Notes under the pieces: generated by a model
The model's input: only the letters and a program-made list of their open reading frames with translations
Databases searched by the model: none
What the model was told of the DNA's origin: nothing
In this document: piece after piece, positions 27,337 through 37,086 of the stretch
Numbering within the stretch: position 1 is the stretch's first letter
How the letters are laid out: every line of letters begins with the position of its first letter
Program-made: the position numbers and the translations under genes
Assembly: GCF_014706615.1 (NCBI RefSeq)
Contig: NZ_CP054877.1
Location: 310,001-374,000 of the forward strand
Length of the DNA: 64,000 nt
Reading direction: 5' to 3'
Source of the DNA: Candidatus Vesicomyosocius sp. SY067_SCS001
GTDB lineage: Bacteria; Pseudomonadota; Gammaproteobacteria; PS1; Pseudothioglobaceae

Positions 27337-29241
27337 TTATTTATCGTCTTTAACCTCTTCAAAATCAGCATCAACTACATCATCAGCATTTTTCTCTTCT
27401 TGAGGAGTGTTTTTAACACCTGCTTTAGTCTGTGTTTTTTCAGCTAATAGTTGTGCTTTTTCACTTAATGTTTTAACTTTAAGATCAATAGCTTCTTTAT
27501 CATTACCTTTAATGACTTTTTCAAGATCTGTAATAGATGTTTCAATCACTGATTTTTCATCAGTAGAGATCTCATCTTTGAGTTCATTTAAAGTTTGTTT
27601 GGTTGAATGTATCAAAGCATCCGCCATGTTCTTGCTGGTTACTAGTTTTTGGAACTTTTGATCCTCATCAGCATGAGCTTCAGCATCTTTAACCATTTTT
27701 TCGACTTCTTCATCGCTCAATCCAGATGATGCTTTAATCGTAATTGATTGCTTTTTACCGGTATTCTTATCTTTTGCAGATACATTTAAAATACCATCAG
27801 AATCAATATCAAGTGTTACTTCAATTTGAGGCTGACCTTTAGGGGCTGAATTAATCCCTTCTAAGTTAAATTGACCTAATGATTTATTGGCACTTGATAC
27901 TTCACGTTCACCCTGTAATACATGTACGGTTACAGCAGATTGATTATCAGCTGCTGTCGAGAAAATTTGTGATGCATTAGTAGGAATGGTTGTATTCTTT
28001 TCAATTAATTTAGTCATAACTCCACCCATTGTCTCAATACCTAAAGATAATGGTGTTACATCTAGCAATAATACATCTTTAACATCACCACCTAATACGC
28101 CTGCTTGAATGGCAGCCCCCATAGCTACTGCTTCATCAGGATTAACATCTTTTTTAGGTTCTTTATCAAAGAAGTTTTGTACCATTTTTGTGACTTTAGG
28201 CATACGTGTTTGACCACCTACTAAGATAACTTCGTCAATATCACCTGTAGATAAATCTGCATCTTTAAGTGCAGTTTTACATGGCTCAATAGTACGTTTA
28301 AGCAAGTCCTCAACCAATGATTCTAATTTAGCACGAGTGATTTTAATATTAAGATGTTTAGGGCCTGAAGCATCTGCAGTTACGTAAGGTAAATTGACCT
28401 CAGTTTGTTCGGAAGAAGATAGCTCAATTTTAGCTTTTTCAGCTGCTTCTTTTAGACGTTGCAGTGCCATAGGATCATTGGTTAGATCAACACCTTGTTC
28501 TTTTTTAAACTCATCTACTAAATAGCCAATCATGCGTTGATCAAAATCTTCGCCACCTAAGAAAGTATCACCATTAGTAGAAAGTACTTCAAAGTGTTTT
28601 TCACCATCAATATCTTCCATTTCAATAATAGAAACGTCAAATGTACCACCACCTAAGTCATATACAACAACGGTTTTATCACCTTTTACTTTGTCAACAC
28701 CATAAGCTAAAGCTGCTGCAGTTGGTTCATTGATAATGCGTTTAACATTAAGACCTGCAATCTTACCAGCATCTTTGGTTGCTTGACGTTGTGAGTCGTT
28801 AAAGTAAGCAGGAACTGTTATAACTGCTTCGGTTACTTCTTCTCCTAAATAATCTTCAGCAGTCTTTTTCATCTTACCAATGACTTTTGCTGAAATTTCA
28901 GGAGCAGCCATTTTTTTGTTTTTAACTTTAACCCAAGCATCACCGTTATCAGCTTTAACAATTTTATAAGGTACGAGATCAATGTCTTTTTGTACAGCAT
29001 CTTCTTCAAAACGACGACCAATTAAACGCTTAATTGCGTATAGTGTATTTTCAGGATTGGTAACTGCTTGACGTTTTGCTGCTTGACCAACTAGAACCTC
29101 TTCAGAATCTTTAGGATAAGCAATAATAGATGGAGTGGTACGATCACCCTCAGAATTTTCAATAATTTTAACGCTTCCACTATCCATAATAGCTACACAT
29201 GAATTAGTTGTACCTAAGTCAATACCGATAATCTTTGACAT
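27337..29241 (-). CDS. dnaK: Chaperone DnaK (Hsp70)
   Basis: A 634-residue Hsp70. The ATPase domain begins with [13 protein letters not shown] and contains [13 protein letters not shown] and the [10 protein letters not shown] motif. The hydrophobic linker [15 protein letters not shown] leads to the substrate-binding domain and an alpha-helical lid. The tail is acidic and ends EEVKDDK. An AAGGAG Shine-Dalgarno lies seven bases before the start. A sigma32-like promoter is present upstream. It is followed by dnaJ in the usual dnaK-dnaJ order. Confidence 0.98.
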   Translation of the reverse strand: MSKIIGIDLGTTNSCVAIMDSGSVKIIENSEGDRTTPSIIAYPKDSEEVLVGQAAKRQAVTNPENTLYAIKRLIGRRFEEDAVQKDIDLVPYKIVKADNGDAWVKVKNKKMAAPEISAKVIGKMKKTAEDYLGEEVTEAVITVPAYFNDSQRQATKDAGKIAGLNVKRIINEPTAAALAYGVDKVKGDKTVVVYDLGGGTFDVSIIEMEDIDGEKHFEVLSTNGDTFLGGEDFDQRMIGYLVDEFKKEQGVDLTNDPMALQRLKEAAEKAKIELSSSEQTEVNLPYVTADASGPKHLNIKITRAKLESLVEDLLKRTIEPCKTALKDADLSTGDIDEVILVGGQTRMPKVTKMVQNFFDKEPKKDVNPDEAVAMGAAIQAGVLGGDVKDVLLLDVTPLSLGIETMGGVMTKLIEKNTTIPTNASQIFSTAADNQSAVTVHVLQGEREVSSANKSLGQFNLEGINSAPKGQPQIEVTLDIDSDGILNVSAKDKNTGKKQSITIKASSGLSDEEVEKMVKDAEAHADEDQKFQKLVTSKNMADALIHSTKQTLNELKDEISTDEKSVIETSITDLEKVIKGNDKEAIDLKVKTLSEKAQLLAEKTQTKAGVKNTPQEEKNADDVVDADFEEVKDDK

Positions 29242-29273
29242 TTTTTACTCCTTAAGTTTAATATACGTCCTAT

Positions 29274-29300
29274 ATATGGATGGGCGTTTTTTTTTTCAAG
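29274..29300 (-). promoter_or_regulatory. Sigma32-type heat-shock promoter of dnaK
   Basis: On the minus strand CTTGAAA (29300-29294) is followed after 13 bases by TCCATAT (29280-29274). Compare the sigma32 consensus CTTGAAA, spacer of about 13-14, then CCCATnT; only the first -10 base differs. It lies 33-59 bases before the dnaK start, at the expected place. Confidence 0.65.
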
Positions 29301-29317
29301 GATTAAGGTTAAAAAAA

Positions 29318-29794
29318 TTATAAGCGATGTTTAAGTAGTGTTTTTACTGATGCAGGTACAAAAACATTAATATCGCCTTTTAATGCTATAATTTCTTTTA
29401 TTAAAGAAGAAGAAACATTAGCGTATTGCTCGGTAGGGGTGATAAATAGAGTTTCAATGTTAGGATTGAGATGTTTATTAATACCTGAGAGTTGATATTC
29501 GTATTCAAAATCGCTAATAGTACGTAATCCACGTAAGATTACTTGCGCGTTTTGCAAACTTGCAAAGTCAACTAATAATGTGTCAAAACTTAATATTCTA
29601 ATATTGTTAATATCTTCAAGTGCAGTAGTGATTGTATCAATTCTATCATTAATACTTAAAAAAGCTTTTTTTTTACTATTTTGAGCAACGCCAATGATAA
29701 TCTTGTCGAATAATTTACTAGCTCGTTTAATTAAATCAACATGGCCATTAGTAATTGGATCAAATGAGCCTGGATAAATTGCGATTTTTTTCAT
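29318..29794 (-). CDS. coaD: Phosphopantetheine adenylyltransferase
   Basis: A 158-residue nucleotidyltransferase making dephospho-CoA, the penultimate step of CoA synthesis. The YPGSFDPITNGHVDLI motif (T/HxGH nucleotide-binding) is at residues 7-22. VILRGLRTISDFEYE and the ISSSLIKEI-like segment (VSSSLIKEI) follow. It is full length and lies 24 bases after rsmD on the same strand, a common gammaproteobacterial pairing. Confidence 0.96.
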   Translation of the reverse strand: MKKIAIYPGSFDPITNGHVDLIKRASKLFDKIIIGVAQNSKKKAFLSINDRIDTITTALEDINNIRILSFDTLLVDFASLQNAQVILRGLRTISDFEYEYQLSGINKHLNPNIETLFITPTEQYANVSSSLIKEIIALKGDINVFVPASVKTLLKHRL

Positions 29795-29818
29795 AATAAT
29801 GTAAATTTAATCAAAGTT

Positions 29819-30448
29819 TTATAATAAAGTTATTAAGCAATAGTGTACTTTCCCTGCGTGGTTTTGTTTATTAATTTGAATATTTGTTGATAACCATTTG
29901 GCCACTATATTTTCTGAAATTTTAAATTCAGATTCTATATAGATTTTCGTATTTAAGGTAATATAATTACCATTTATAAGCGCTTTTAAGGTTTTTGGTA
30001 GATAATTTTTATTAAAAGGAGGGTCTAAAAAAATAAAATCAAAGGTTTGTGTGCTTTTATGGGATAAGAAGTTTAGTGCATCTTGATTAAAAATATTTAT
30101 TTTATTTGTTTTTAATAGTGCTTTATTTTTCTGTAAATTTTGATATGTGTAGTAGTCTTTTTCAAAGCTAATAACTTGTTTAGCTCCACGTGATAATGCT
30201 TCAAAACTTAACGCACCACTACCAGTAAATAAATCCAAATAGGTTTTGTTGTATGACTCGAATTGAATCCAATTAAATAAGGTTTCTCGTATCCTTCCTA
30301 ATGTGGGTCTTAAAACAGGAGAGTAAGGAAAATTAATTTTTTTACCTCGATATTTACCTGATCCAATTTGGAAAAAATTATTGATAGTAATAGTTAAAAG
30401 AAGCTTGAAGCTCTTTTTTGGCTTTAATAGAATTACCCCAACCATCAA
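29819..30448 (-). CDS. rsmD: 16S rRNA (guanine966-N2)-methyltransferase RsmD
   Basis: A class I SAM methyltransferase acting on G966 of 16S r[29 protein letters not shown], the SAM motif [19 protein letters not shown] and the catalytic LDPPF are present. The start is a problem. The only ATGs (30448, 30445) lie 71 bases inside ppa, and the codons between there and the conserved region offer no ATG, GTG or TTG. Either the protein has a roughly 25-residue unconserved extension, or it starts at a rare codon such as ATT near the ppa stop. Confidence 0.88.
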   Translation of the reverse strand: MMVGVILLKPKKSFKLLLTITINNFFQIGSGKYRGKKINFPYSPVLRPTLGRIRETLFNWIQFESYNKTYLDLFTGSGALSFEALSRGAKQVISFEKDYYTYQNLQKNKALLKTNKINIFNQDALNFLSHKSTQTFDFIFLDPPFNKNYLPKTLKALINGNYITLNTKIYIESEFKISENIVAKWLSTNIQINKQNHAGKVHYCLITLL

Positions 30449-30908
30449 TTTTCACCCATTTCCCTTCTTCAAGATCTTTGTAGTAAGTAAAGAAATGTTC
30501 AATTTGTTTTTTAAGAGTAATGCCTACATCATTAATACATTTAATATCATGATAAGATTTGCATAATTTATCAATAGGCACGGCTAATATTTTTGAATCT
30601 TTTCCTGCTTCATCAGTCATATATAAAATTCCAATTGGGCGTGCTTTAATGACACTATCATGAATTAATGGATAAGGTGTAATTACTAAAATATCAGTTG
30701 GGTCACCATCATCTGATAATGTTTCTGGTACAAAACCATAATTACAAGGGTAGAACATAGGTGTTGAAATGAAACGATCTACAAACATTGCACCTGTCTC
30801 TTTATCAATTTCATACTTAATGGGTGATGAATTTGCTGGAATCTCAATAATAACATTTACTTCATCAGGAATATTACCTGCTGAAACTGGTTTTAAACTA
30901 TTTTGCAT
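30378..30908 (-). CDS. ppa: Inorganic pyrophosphatase
   Basis: A 176-residue family I soluble pyrophosphatase. The signature [10 protein letters not shown] (metal-binding aspartates) is intact, with YEIDKETG and YPCNYGFVP before it and [12 protein letters not shown] near the C-terminus. It hydrolyses the pyrophosphate formed in biosynthesis. It is the first gene of the ppa-rsmD-coaD minus-strand group and overlaps rsmD by 71 bases. Confidence 0.97.
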   Translation of the reverse strand: MQNSLKPVSAGNIPDEVNVIIEIPANSSPIKYEIDKETGAMFVDRFISTPMFYPCNYGFVPETLSDDGDPTDILVITPYPLIHDSVIKARPIGILYMTDEAGKDSKILAVPIDKLCKSYHDIKCINDVGITLKKQIEHFFTYYKDLEEGKWVKIDGWGNSIKAKKELQASFNYYYQ

Positions 30909-31481
30909 TTTTAAGTTTTTCTTTAATAGTAAGATTAAAGTGCTAGTCTGTTAAGAAAATAACTGATCAGTCACCATGAATAAAAATCAATTAATATTTT
31001 GCCATTAGCAATAATTTTATTGTCTATTATTATAATGATTTTATATCAATTTTATTAGTAATATGTGGTTATAAATATCAATGTCAATTTTATTTAGTTG
31101 TGAATATTCATATAAAAATGTGTTTAACGTGAATTATATTGATAACTTTTGTTACTATTTTGGCTAATTTTTAATGTAATAATATGGTTTTTAGTATTTC
31201 TGAAAATATTTTTTGACGTACTTATTAAGTAATAACCTGAATATTATATTTTATTTTGTTAAAAATTAGTTTTTAACACCTTGCATTGTTTCTTGGTTGC
31301 TATTAAAAGAGAATTTATTTAGAATGAAATAAGCTTTCACTATAAACGCACTACAGTAGTGATTTGATAAACTTGGATACATAGATAATAAGTCGAATTA
31401 TTTGAGTTATTTTTAATGAATAACTTTTGTAGTTGTATGCGATAATTATTTAAGAAAATATGATTGTTTGCACTATTTTGT
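30909..31481. other. Gene-free divergent region between ppa and ntrY (~570 bp)
   Basis: It must hold the ppa and ntrY promoters, but I cannot fix either with confidence. No coding frame, tRNA or strong hairpin is visible. The length suggests eroded former coding sequence. Confidence 0.5.
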
Positions 31482-33644
31482 ATGGTCCTTAACCAATATT
31501 TGAGTTTAAAAAAGACGCCGCCAGCATGGATTTGGGTGCTTATTTTTTTACTGTCTATTTCTGGCACTTTTTATTTAGGACTCAACCCTGATTTTATTGC
31601 ACACTGGTGGGGATATTTAGTTGGATTTAATATCATTATGAGTTTGGTTGCTGTTTATTATGTTTATGTAGATGTATTGCGTCTTAAACGTGATGTTAAA
31701 GGTGATGTTGTAGGCTCCAAGTTTACTTGGTCATTTGTTAAAATTGTGCCAGTTTTGGTTATTGTGCCAGTCTTATCTTTTTATATGTTTTCATTTCAAA
31801 CGATTCAAAATAATGTGAAAGATTCAGAGAAAGCTTTTAATGTTTTCAGTCAAAATTTTATTCAACAGGTTAATGGTTTGTATAGTGGTGTGCAAAAAAT
31901 TAGAGATGAACGTTATACTGAGCAAACAAAAAGATTGTTAACTTTAATTACTTCCTTTGGAAGCTTCCAAAAAGATGTTAAAAATTATGCACAAAGTATG
32001 CAAATATTTCTTGATGGTTTGATTGATAAAGGTTGGGCCTGTCAAATTACATTATTAAACGCTCAAGAAGAAATGGTTGCCAAAACAGCAAATGTTACTA
32101 ATTGTATGGCGATTAAAGAGCAGCCGTTGTTAGGTGCGCAACCACGTATGATTAATGAAGATGAAACTGCAAATGTTATTCAAGTGAAAATGTCAACACG
32201 TTATCTCTTCAATGTATCAAGTCAAGATATATTTGTGATTGATGTGGTGTATGCGACTGATCCAGGACTTTTGGGATTTTTGTCTCAAGTTAGAGGATTT
32301 GCTAGTGCAGCACAAAATATTAAGTTTGAAATTAACACCTCAATTACTCAAAAACGTTTTATGATTGATTTTTCATCTACAATATTGTTGGCAATACTTA
32401 GTGCGATTATGGTGGTTTTTCGTATGATTGAACGGTTGATGAAGCCACTTAATAATTTATCCATTGCTGCTCAAGAAATCGCCAAAGGTAATTATGATGT
32501 ACGTATTGTTAAACAAGAAGAAAGTGAAGATGTACGTAGTTTACTTGAACAATTTAATACTATGTCTAGACAAATAAAAGCTTCTCGTGAAGACTTAGAT
32601 ACGCATAATTTGTATTTAGAGACAATTCTAAAATATTCTTATGGTGTAATTGCGCTTGATCAGAATAGGAAAATACGTCTTATTAATCCAGTAGTTGGTG
32701 CCATGTTAGGCATTAAAGATGAGAAGCTATTTATAGGTAAAAAATGTAATATTATTGTTGAGTGTTGTTCAAATTTAAAACCTTTATTTTCAATGACACA
32801 AGATAAATTTAAACAAGGTGAAAGCGAGTGGAGCGAAGAGATTGAAATTACTTTAGTTGATCGACATTTGTTATTATCGTGCCAAGGGGCGGCACTTAAA
32901 AATAATAATGAAACTTTGGGTTTTGTGATTATAATTAAGGATATTTCGAAATTAAATAGAGCTCAAAAAAAAGCTGCTTGGGGAGAGGTGGCGAAGCGTA
33001 TGGCACACGAAATTAAGAATCCATTAACTCCAATTTTATTATCTGCTCAACGTCTTAGGAATCGATTTTTAATGTCTTTAGAAGGTAAAGATTTAGATGT
33101 TATTAATAAGACTACAAATACTATTATTCATCAAGTTCAGTCTATGGATGTCATGTTGAGTGCATTTGCTGATTATGCTAATACACCACAGGTTGAAAGA
33201 ATGCCTTGTAATCTCAATGCATTAATTAACCAATCTATTTCACTTTATGATGACATAAGTAAAATGAATATTGATTTAGACTTGAATAATAATATCCCGC
33301 TATTGTTCTTAGATAGTAACAGTATTTCTAGGGTATTGATTAATTTAGTGAAAAATGCTAGTGAAGCTATGATTGACGGACGTGATTTAAACGTTAAAAT
33401 TATAACAGAGTATTTACCAAAACAGGCTATTGTGCGTTTAAGTATCATAGATAATGGTGATGGTTTTGATAAACATGTGCTTGATAGAGTGTTTGAACCT
33501 TATGTTACGACTAAAGCTCAAGGTGGTGGTCTTGGGATGACGATCGTGCAGAATATCATTAAACAACACAAAGCAAAAATATTTGCTAGTAATATTAATC
33601 CAAACGGTGCTATGATTACCATTGAATTTGATTGTAAGGGATAA
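31482..33644 (+). CDS. ntrY: NtrY-type membrane sensor histidine kinase
   Basis: Start taken at ATG 31482, because the longer frame begins at a TTG (31464). The 720-residue protein has N-terminal membrane spans (about 15-85), a periplasmic region and a further span near 290-310. A HAMP domain (IERLMKPLNNL onward), a PAS domain, and the HisKA box RMAHEIKNPLTPI with phospho-His near 509 follow. The HATPase domain has NLVKNASEA, DNGDGFD and GGGLGMTIV. NtrY responds to nitrogen or redox state in other bacteria. Its partner ntrX follows at once. Confidence 0.9.
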   Translation: MVLNQYLSLKKTPPAWIWVLIFLLSISGTFYLGLNPDFIAHWWGYLVGFNIIMSLVAVYYVYVDVLRLKRDVKGDVVGSKFTWSFVKIVPVLVIVPVLSFYMFSFQTIQNNVKDSEKAFNVFSQNFIQQVNGLYSGVQKIRDERYTEQTKRLLTLITSFGSFQKDVKNYAQSMQIFLDGLIDKGWACQITLLNAQEEMVAKTANVTNCMAIKEQPLLGAQPRMINEDETANVIQVKMSTRYLFNVSSQDIFVIDVVYATDPGLLGFLSQVRGFASAAQNIKFEINTSITQKRFMIDFSSTILLAILSAIMVVFRMIERLMKPLNNLSIAAQEIAKGNYDVRIVKQEESEDVRSLLEQFNTMSRQIKASREDLDTHNLYLETILKYSYGVIALDQNRKIRLINPVVGAMLGIKDEKLFIGKKCNIIVECCSNLKPLFSMTQDKFKQGESEWSEEIEITLVDRHLLLSCQGAALKNNNETLGFVIIIKDISKLNRAQKKAAWGEVAKRMAHEIKNPLTPILLSAQRLRNRFLMSLEGKDLDVINKTTNTIIHQVQSMDVMLSAFADYANTPQVERMPCNLNALINQSISLYDDISKMNIDLDLNNNIPLLFLDSNSISRVLINLVKNASEAMIDGRDLNVKIITEYLPKQAIVRLSIIDNGDGFDKHVLDRVFEPYVTTKAQGGGLGMTIVQNIIKQHKAKIFASNINPNGAMITIEFDCKG

Positions 33645-33660
33645 ACAAAAAGGAAAAGTT

Positions 33661-34236
33661 ATGGATAATGTATTAGTCATTGGTAGTATTCTTATTATTG
33701 ATGATGAAAATATTAATGCTGAAACAATGATGGATATATTGGAAGATGTTAATTATCACGTGGTTCTTGCAGCTAATGCTAATCAAGCTAAAACTATTAT
33801 AAAAGACCAGTCTTTTGACTTGGTCATGATGGATGTTTGGATGCCTGGTCAGGATGGTATGTCATTATTAGAAGAATGGACTCAAGCTGATTTTTCTACA
33901 CCGATTGTGATGATGTCTGGGCATGCAGAACATCAAGATGTGGTTAAAGCAATTAAATTTGGTGCAGTTGATTTTTTGAAAAAACCATTGCATGATTTTT
34001 TGCCATTGATACGTAAAATTCTATCTGAGCAAGTACTAGAAAAATCTAGATATAATGTTAATAACATTGAGTTTAATGTACCTCTTAAAGAGGCAAGAAA
34101 TATTTTTGAAGTACAGTATTTCAATCATCATTTAAAAGAGAATAATCATAACATTGCTAAGGTTGCAGCATTTGCAGGGTTAGAAAGAACCACTTTATAT
34201 CGCAAGTTAAAAGATTTAGGCATTGATAAAAAATAA
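33661..34236 (+). CDS. ntrX: NtrX-like response regulator lacking the AAA+ sigma54 domain
   Basis: ATG 33661 follows AGGAAAAG; the longer frame from TTG at 33622 overlaps ntrY. The 191-residue protein has a receiver domain (1-122) with acidic Asp14/Asp15, phospho-acceptor Asp58 in MMDVWMP, and the KKP lysine. A short linker (about 130-145) then leads into a Fis-type helix-turn-helix (about 162-188, NIAKVAAFAGLERTTLYRKL). True NtrX proteins are about 450 residues with a central AAA+ domain carrying GAFTGA, which is entirely absent. The layout equals that of RegA/PrrA regulators, yet flanking sequence and the ntrY neighbour are NtrX-like. Confidence 0.88.
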   Translation: MDNVLVIGSILIIDDENINAETMMDILEDVNYHVVLAANANQAKTIIKDQSFDLVMMDVWMPGQDGMSLLEEWTQADFSTPIVMMSGHAEHQDVVKAIKFGAVDFLKKPLHDFLPLIRKILSEQVLEKSRYNVNNIEFNVPLKEARNIFEVQYFNHHLKENNHNIAKVAAFAGLERTTLYRKLKDLGIDKK

Positions 34237-34242
34237 AATAAT

Positions 34243-35616
34243 ATGAAAATCTTAATTTTAGGTGCAGGGCAAGTTGGAACAACACTTGCTAAATATTTAG
34301 CTTTAGATAATGATAATGATATTTCTATTATTGATAAAGATGAGTCTAATTTATTGAATTTACAACGTCATTTGGACATTAAAACTGTGTGTGGCCATGC
34401 CTCGTACCCTAATATTCTAGAAGAGGCAGATATTAAAAATATGGATATGGTTATTGCAGTTACTCATTCTGATGAGGGTAATATGCTGGCTTGCCAGATG
34501 GCACATACTTTATATCAAGTCGAGAAGAAAGTTGCACGTGTACGTACTGCTGAATATTTGCATAGAAAAGAGTTATTTTCACCTAATGCTATTCCAATTG
34601 ATTTTGTTATTACACCTGAAGAGTTGGTGACTAATTATATTAAACGTATGGTTGAGGAACCTGGTGCTGAACAAGTATTTGAGTTTGAAAATGGATTGGT
34701 TCAATTGGTTGAAACTAGAGCTTATAAAGGAACTCCAATTGTAGGACATCCGATTAAGGATTTACATGAGCATTTACCAAAAACATGGGTACGAATTGTA
34801 AGTTTGTATCGTAATAGTAGGGCAATTCCAGCATCAGGTGAGACGGTCATTCGTGATGGTGATCGAGTTTATTTTATGACTAAAAAAGCTAGTATTTCTA
34901 AAGTGATTAAACAATTTAGACGTGAAGATAGAACTTATAAAAATATTATTATTGCAGGTGGTGGACGTATTGGTCTTAATTTAGCAAAGTTTTTAGAAAA
35001 AGATCATCGTATTCGTGTTATTGAGATGAATAAGCAGCGTGTTAATGAAATTGCTGATGAGCTTGAAAATACATTAGTGCTTTTAGGGAATGCTTCTGAT
35101 GAAGAATTATTATTAGAAGAAGGTATTGAAAATACAGATTTATTTTTAGCTTTAACAGATTCTGATGAAATTAATGTTATTGTTTCAATTTTAGCCAAGC
35201 GTTTAGGCGCTTATAAAACAGTTGCTTTGGTTAAGCGTAATGTGTATGAAGACTTAGCCGAACAAAGTGAAGATGTGGATATGGTCATATCACCTGATCA
35301 AATTACTGTTGGCGGTATTTTGGCACATATTCGTAAAGGTGATACTATGACGGCGTATTCATTACGCCAAGGTAAAGCGGAGGCAATTGAGATAATTGTA
35401 CATGGCGATAAGTATCATTCAGATGTTGTAGGTAAAACAATTGAACAAATTAATTTACCAAATGGCGTGGTTGTAGGATCAGTTGTTAGAAACCATGAAG
35501 TAATTATGGGGTCACGGAGACTGATCATTAAAGAAGGCGATCATGTATTACTAGTATTGACTGATGTGAGTAAAATTCATGAAGTTGAAAAGTTATTTGA
35601 AGGGTATTTTGATTAA
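34243..35616 (+). CDS. trkA: Trk potassium uptake regulator TrkA
   Basis: A 457-residue cytoplasmic NAD-binding regulator of the TrkH channel. It contains two tandem RCK modules. Each starts with a Rossmann glycine motif (ILGAGQVGTTLAKYLA at residue 4 and IIAGGGRIGLNLAKFLE near 229) and ends in a TrkA_C domain. It is full length. It lies six bases after ntrX and before trkH; ntrYX-trkAH order is conserved in many gammaproteobacteria. Confidence 0.96.
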   Translation: MKILILGAGQVGTTLAKYLALDNDNDISIIDKDESNLLNLQRHLDIKTVCGHASYPNILEEADIKNMDMVIAVTHSDEGNMLACQMAHTLYQVEKKVARVRTAEYLHRKELFSPNAIPIDFVITPEELVTNYIKRMVEEPGAEQVFEFENGLVQLVETRAYKGTPIVGHPIKDLHEHLPKTWVRIVSLYRNSRAIPASGETVIRDGDRVYFMTKKASISKVIKQFRREDRTYKNIIIAGGGRIGLNLAKFLEKDHRIRVIEMNKQRVNEIADELENTLVLLGNASDEELLLEEGIENTDLFLALTDSDEINVIVSILAKRLGAYKTVALVKRNVYEDLAEQSEDVDMVISPDQITVGGILAHIRKGDTMTAYSLRQGKAEAIEIIVHGDKYHSDVVGKTIEQINLPNGVVVGSVVRNHEVIMGSRRLIIKEGDHVLLVLTDVSKIHEVEKLFEGYFD

Positions 35617-35628
35617 TGATTGTTAAAA

Positions 35629-37077
35629 ATGCAGTTTAGTATTGTTTTTAAAACTGTTGGTTTATTGCTAATGTTGTTTAGTTTAACTCAATTACCACCT
35701 ATTATTGTTGATTATATTTACGCTCAGAATGAAACCTCATATTTTATAACTGCTTTTTCTTTAACACTATTAAGTGGTTTTGTTTTATGGTTGCCTTTTA
35801 AAAATTCAACTAAATATTTCAGAATTCGTGAAGGTGTGTTAGTAGTAGTGAGTTTTTGGTTGGTATTATCTTTATTTGCTACCACACCATTTTTATTATC
35901 AACGTCTTTAGAAATGTCCTTTAGTGATGCATTTTTTGAATCTATGTCAGGGCTAACAACTACAGGTGCAACAGTGCTTTCTGGATTAGATGGTTTGCCT
36001 AAAGCACTTTTGTATTATCGTCAGCAGTTGCAGTGGCTTGGTGGTATGGGTATTATTGTTTTAGCGGTTGCAATTTTACCAATGTTAGGCGTTGGTGGTA
36101 TGGAACTTTATCATGCAGAATCAAGCGGCATCTCTAAAGAAAGACTTACGCCAAAACTAACTCAAACAGCTAAAGCATTATGGAAAATTTATATCAGTCT
36201 TACTGTTGCTTGTGCATTTAGTTATTACTTTGCAGGTATGGATGTATTTAATGCAATTGGGTATAGTTATTCGACTATTGCTATTGGTGGTTTTTCTACT
36301 CATGATGTGTCAATTGGTTATTTTAATTCTTATGCAATTGAATTAGTAGCAATAATATTTATGTTATTAGCAGGTATTAATTTTTCACTGCATTTTCTTG
36401 TTTGGCGTAAAAATAATATTTTTATTTATTTGAAAGATTCTGAGTTTAAAACTTATTTGTTAATTTTAGGTATATCAATTATGTTAATATCAAGTTATTT
36501 GTTTGATGCAGGTTATTATAAAACCATTGAGGAGTCAATTAGATATGGTGTATTTCAAAGTGTTTCTATGGTAACTACGACAGGGTTTGTTAGTACAGAT
36601 TTTTCATTATGGCCATTTGTGTTGCCAGTATTTTTAATCTTTGTTAGTTTTATTGGTGCTTGCGCTGGTTCTACTGGAGGCGGCATTAAAGTTGTTAGAA
36701 TATTGCTAATGTTTAAATTAGCCATGCAGGAAATTAAAAAATTTATACACCCTAATGCACAAATTAATATTAAACTTAATCAAAAAAGTGTTTCTGAGAA
36801 TACTTTAGTATCGGTTTGGGGATTTCTTTCTTTATATGTGATTGCCTTTGTTATGATTATGTTAATGCTTATGTTTTCTGGCCTTGAACAAGTTAGTGCA
36901 TTTTCAGCAGCAGCGGCTTCTATTAATAATTTAGGTCCAGGCTTGGGTGATGTTTCTGCTAATTATGGTGGTATTAGCAATGCAGCAAAGTGGATTCTAA
37001 GTTTTTCAATGTTGTTAGGACGCTTAGAAGTATTAACCTTAATAGCGTTGTTACACAAATCTTTTTGGCGTTTTTAA
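35629..37077 (+). CDS. trkH: Trk potassium uptake protein TrkH
   Basis: Start at ATG 35629, preferred over an in-frame TTG at 35620. The 482-residue polytopic inner-membrane channel has selectivity-filter segments around ESMSGLTTTGATV and VTTTGFVSTDF and the loop CAGSTGGGIKVVR. It moves K+ with regulation by TrkA, encoded 12 bases upstream. It ends nine bases from the convergent dinG gene. Confidence 0.95.
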   Translation: MQFSIVFKTVGLLLMLFSLTQLPPIIVDYIYAQNETSYFITAFSLTLLSGFVLWLPFKNSTKYFRIREGVLVVVSFWLVLSLFATTPFLLSTSLEMSFSDAFFESMSGLTTTGATVLSGLDGLPKALLYYRQQLQWLGGMGIIVLAVAILPMLGVGGMELYHAESSGISKERLTPKLTQTAKALWKIYISLTVACAFSYYFAGMDVFNAIGYSYSTIAIGGFSTHDVSIGYFNSYAIELVAIIFMLLAGINFSLHFLVWRKNNIFIYLKDSEFKTYLLILGISIMLISSYLFDAGYYKTIEESIRYGVFQSVSMVTTTGFVSTDFSLWPFVLPVFLIFVSFIGACAGSTGGGIKVVRILLMFKLAMQEIKKFIHPNAQINIKLNQKSVSENTLVSVWGFLSLYVIAFVMIMLMLMFSGLEQVSAFSAAAASINNLGPGLGDVSANYGGISNAAKWILSFSMLLGRLEVLTLIALLHKSFWRF

Positions 37078-37086
37078 ATATATAAA

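Noticed and set aside
31340-31567. 75-codon minus-strand frame overlapping the ntrY start
   Set aside because: No family signal; it overlaps the ntrY N-terminus, which has clear membrane-protein character, so it is a shadow frame.
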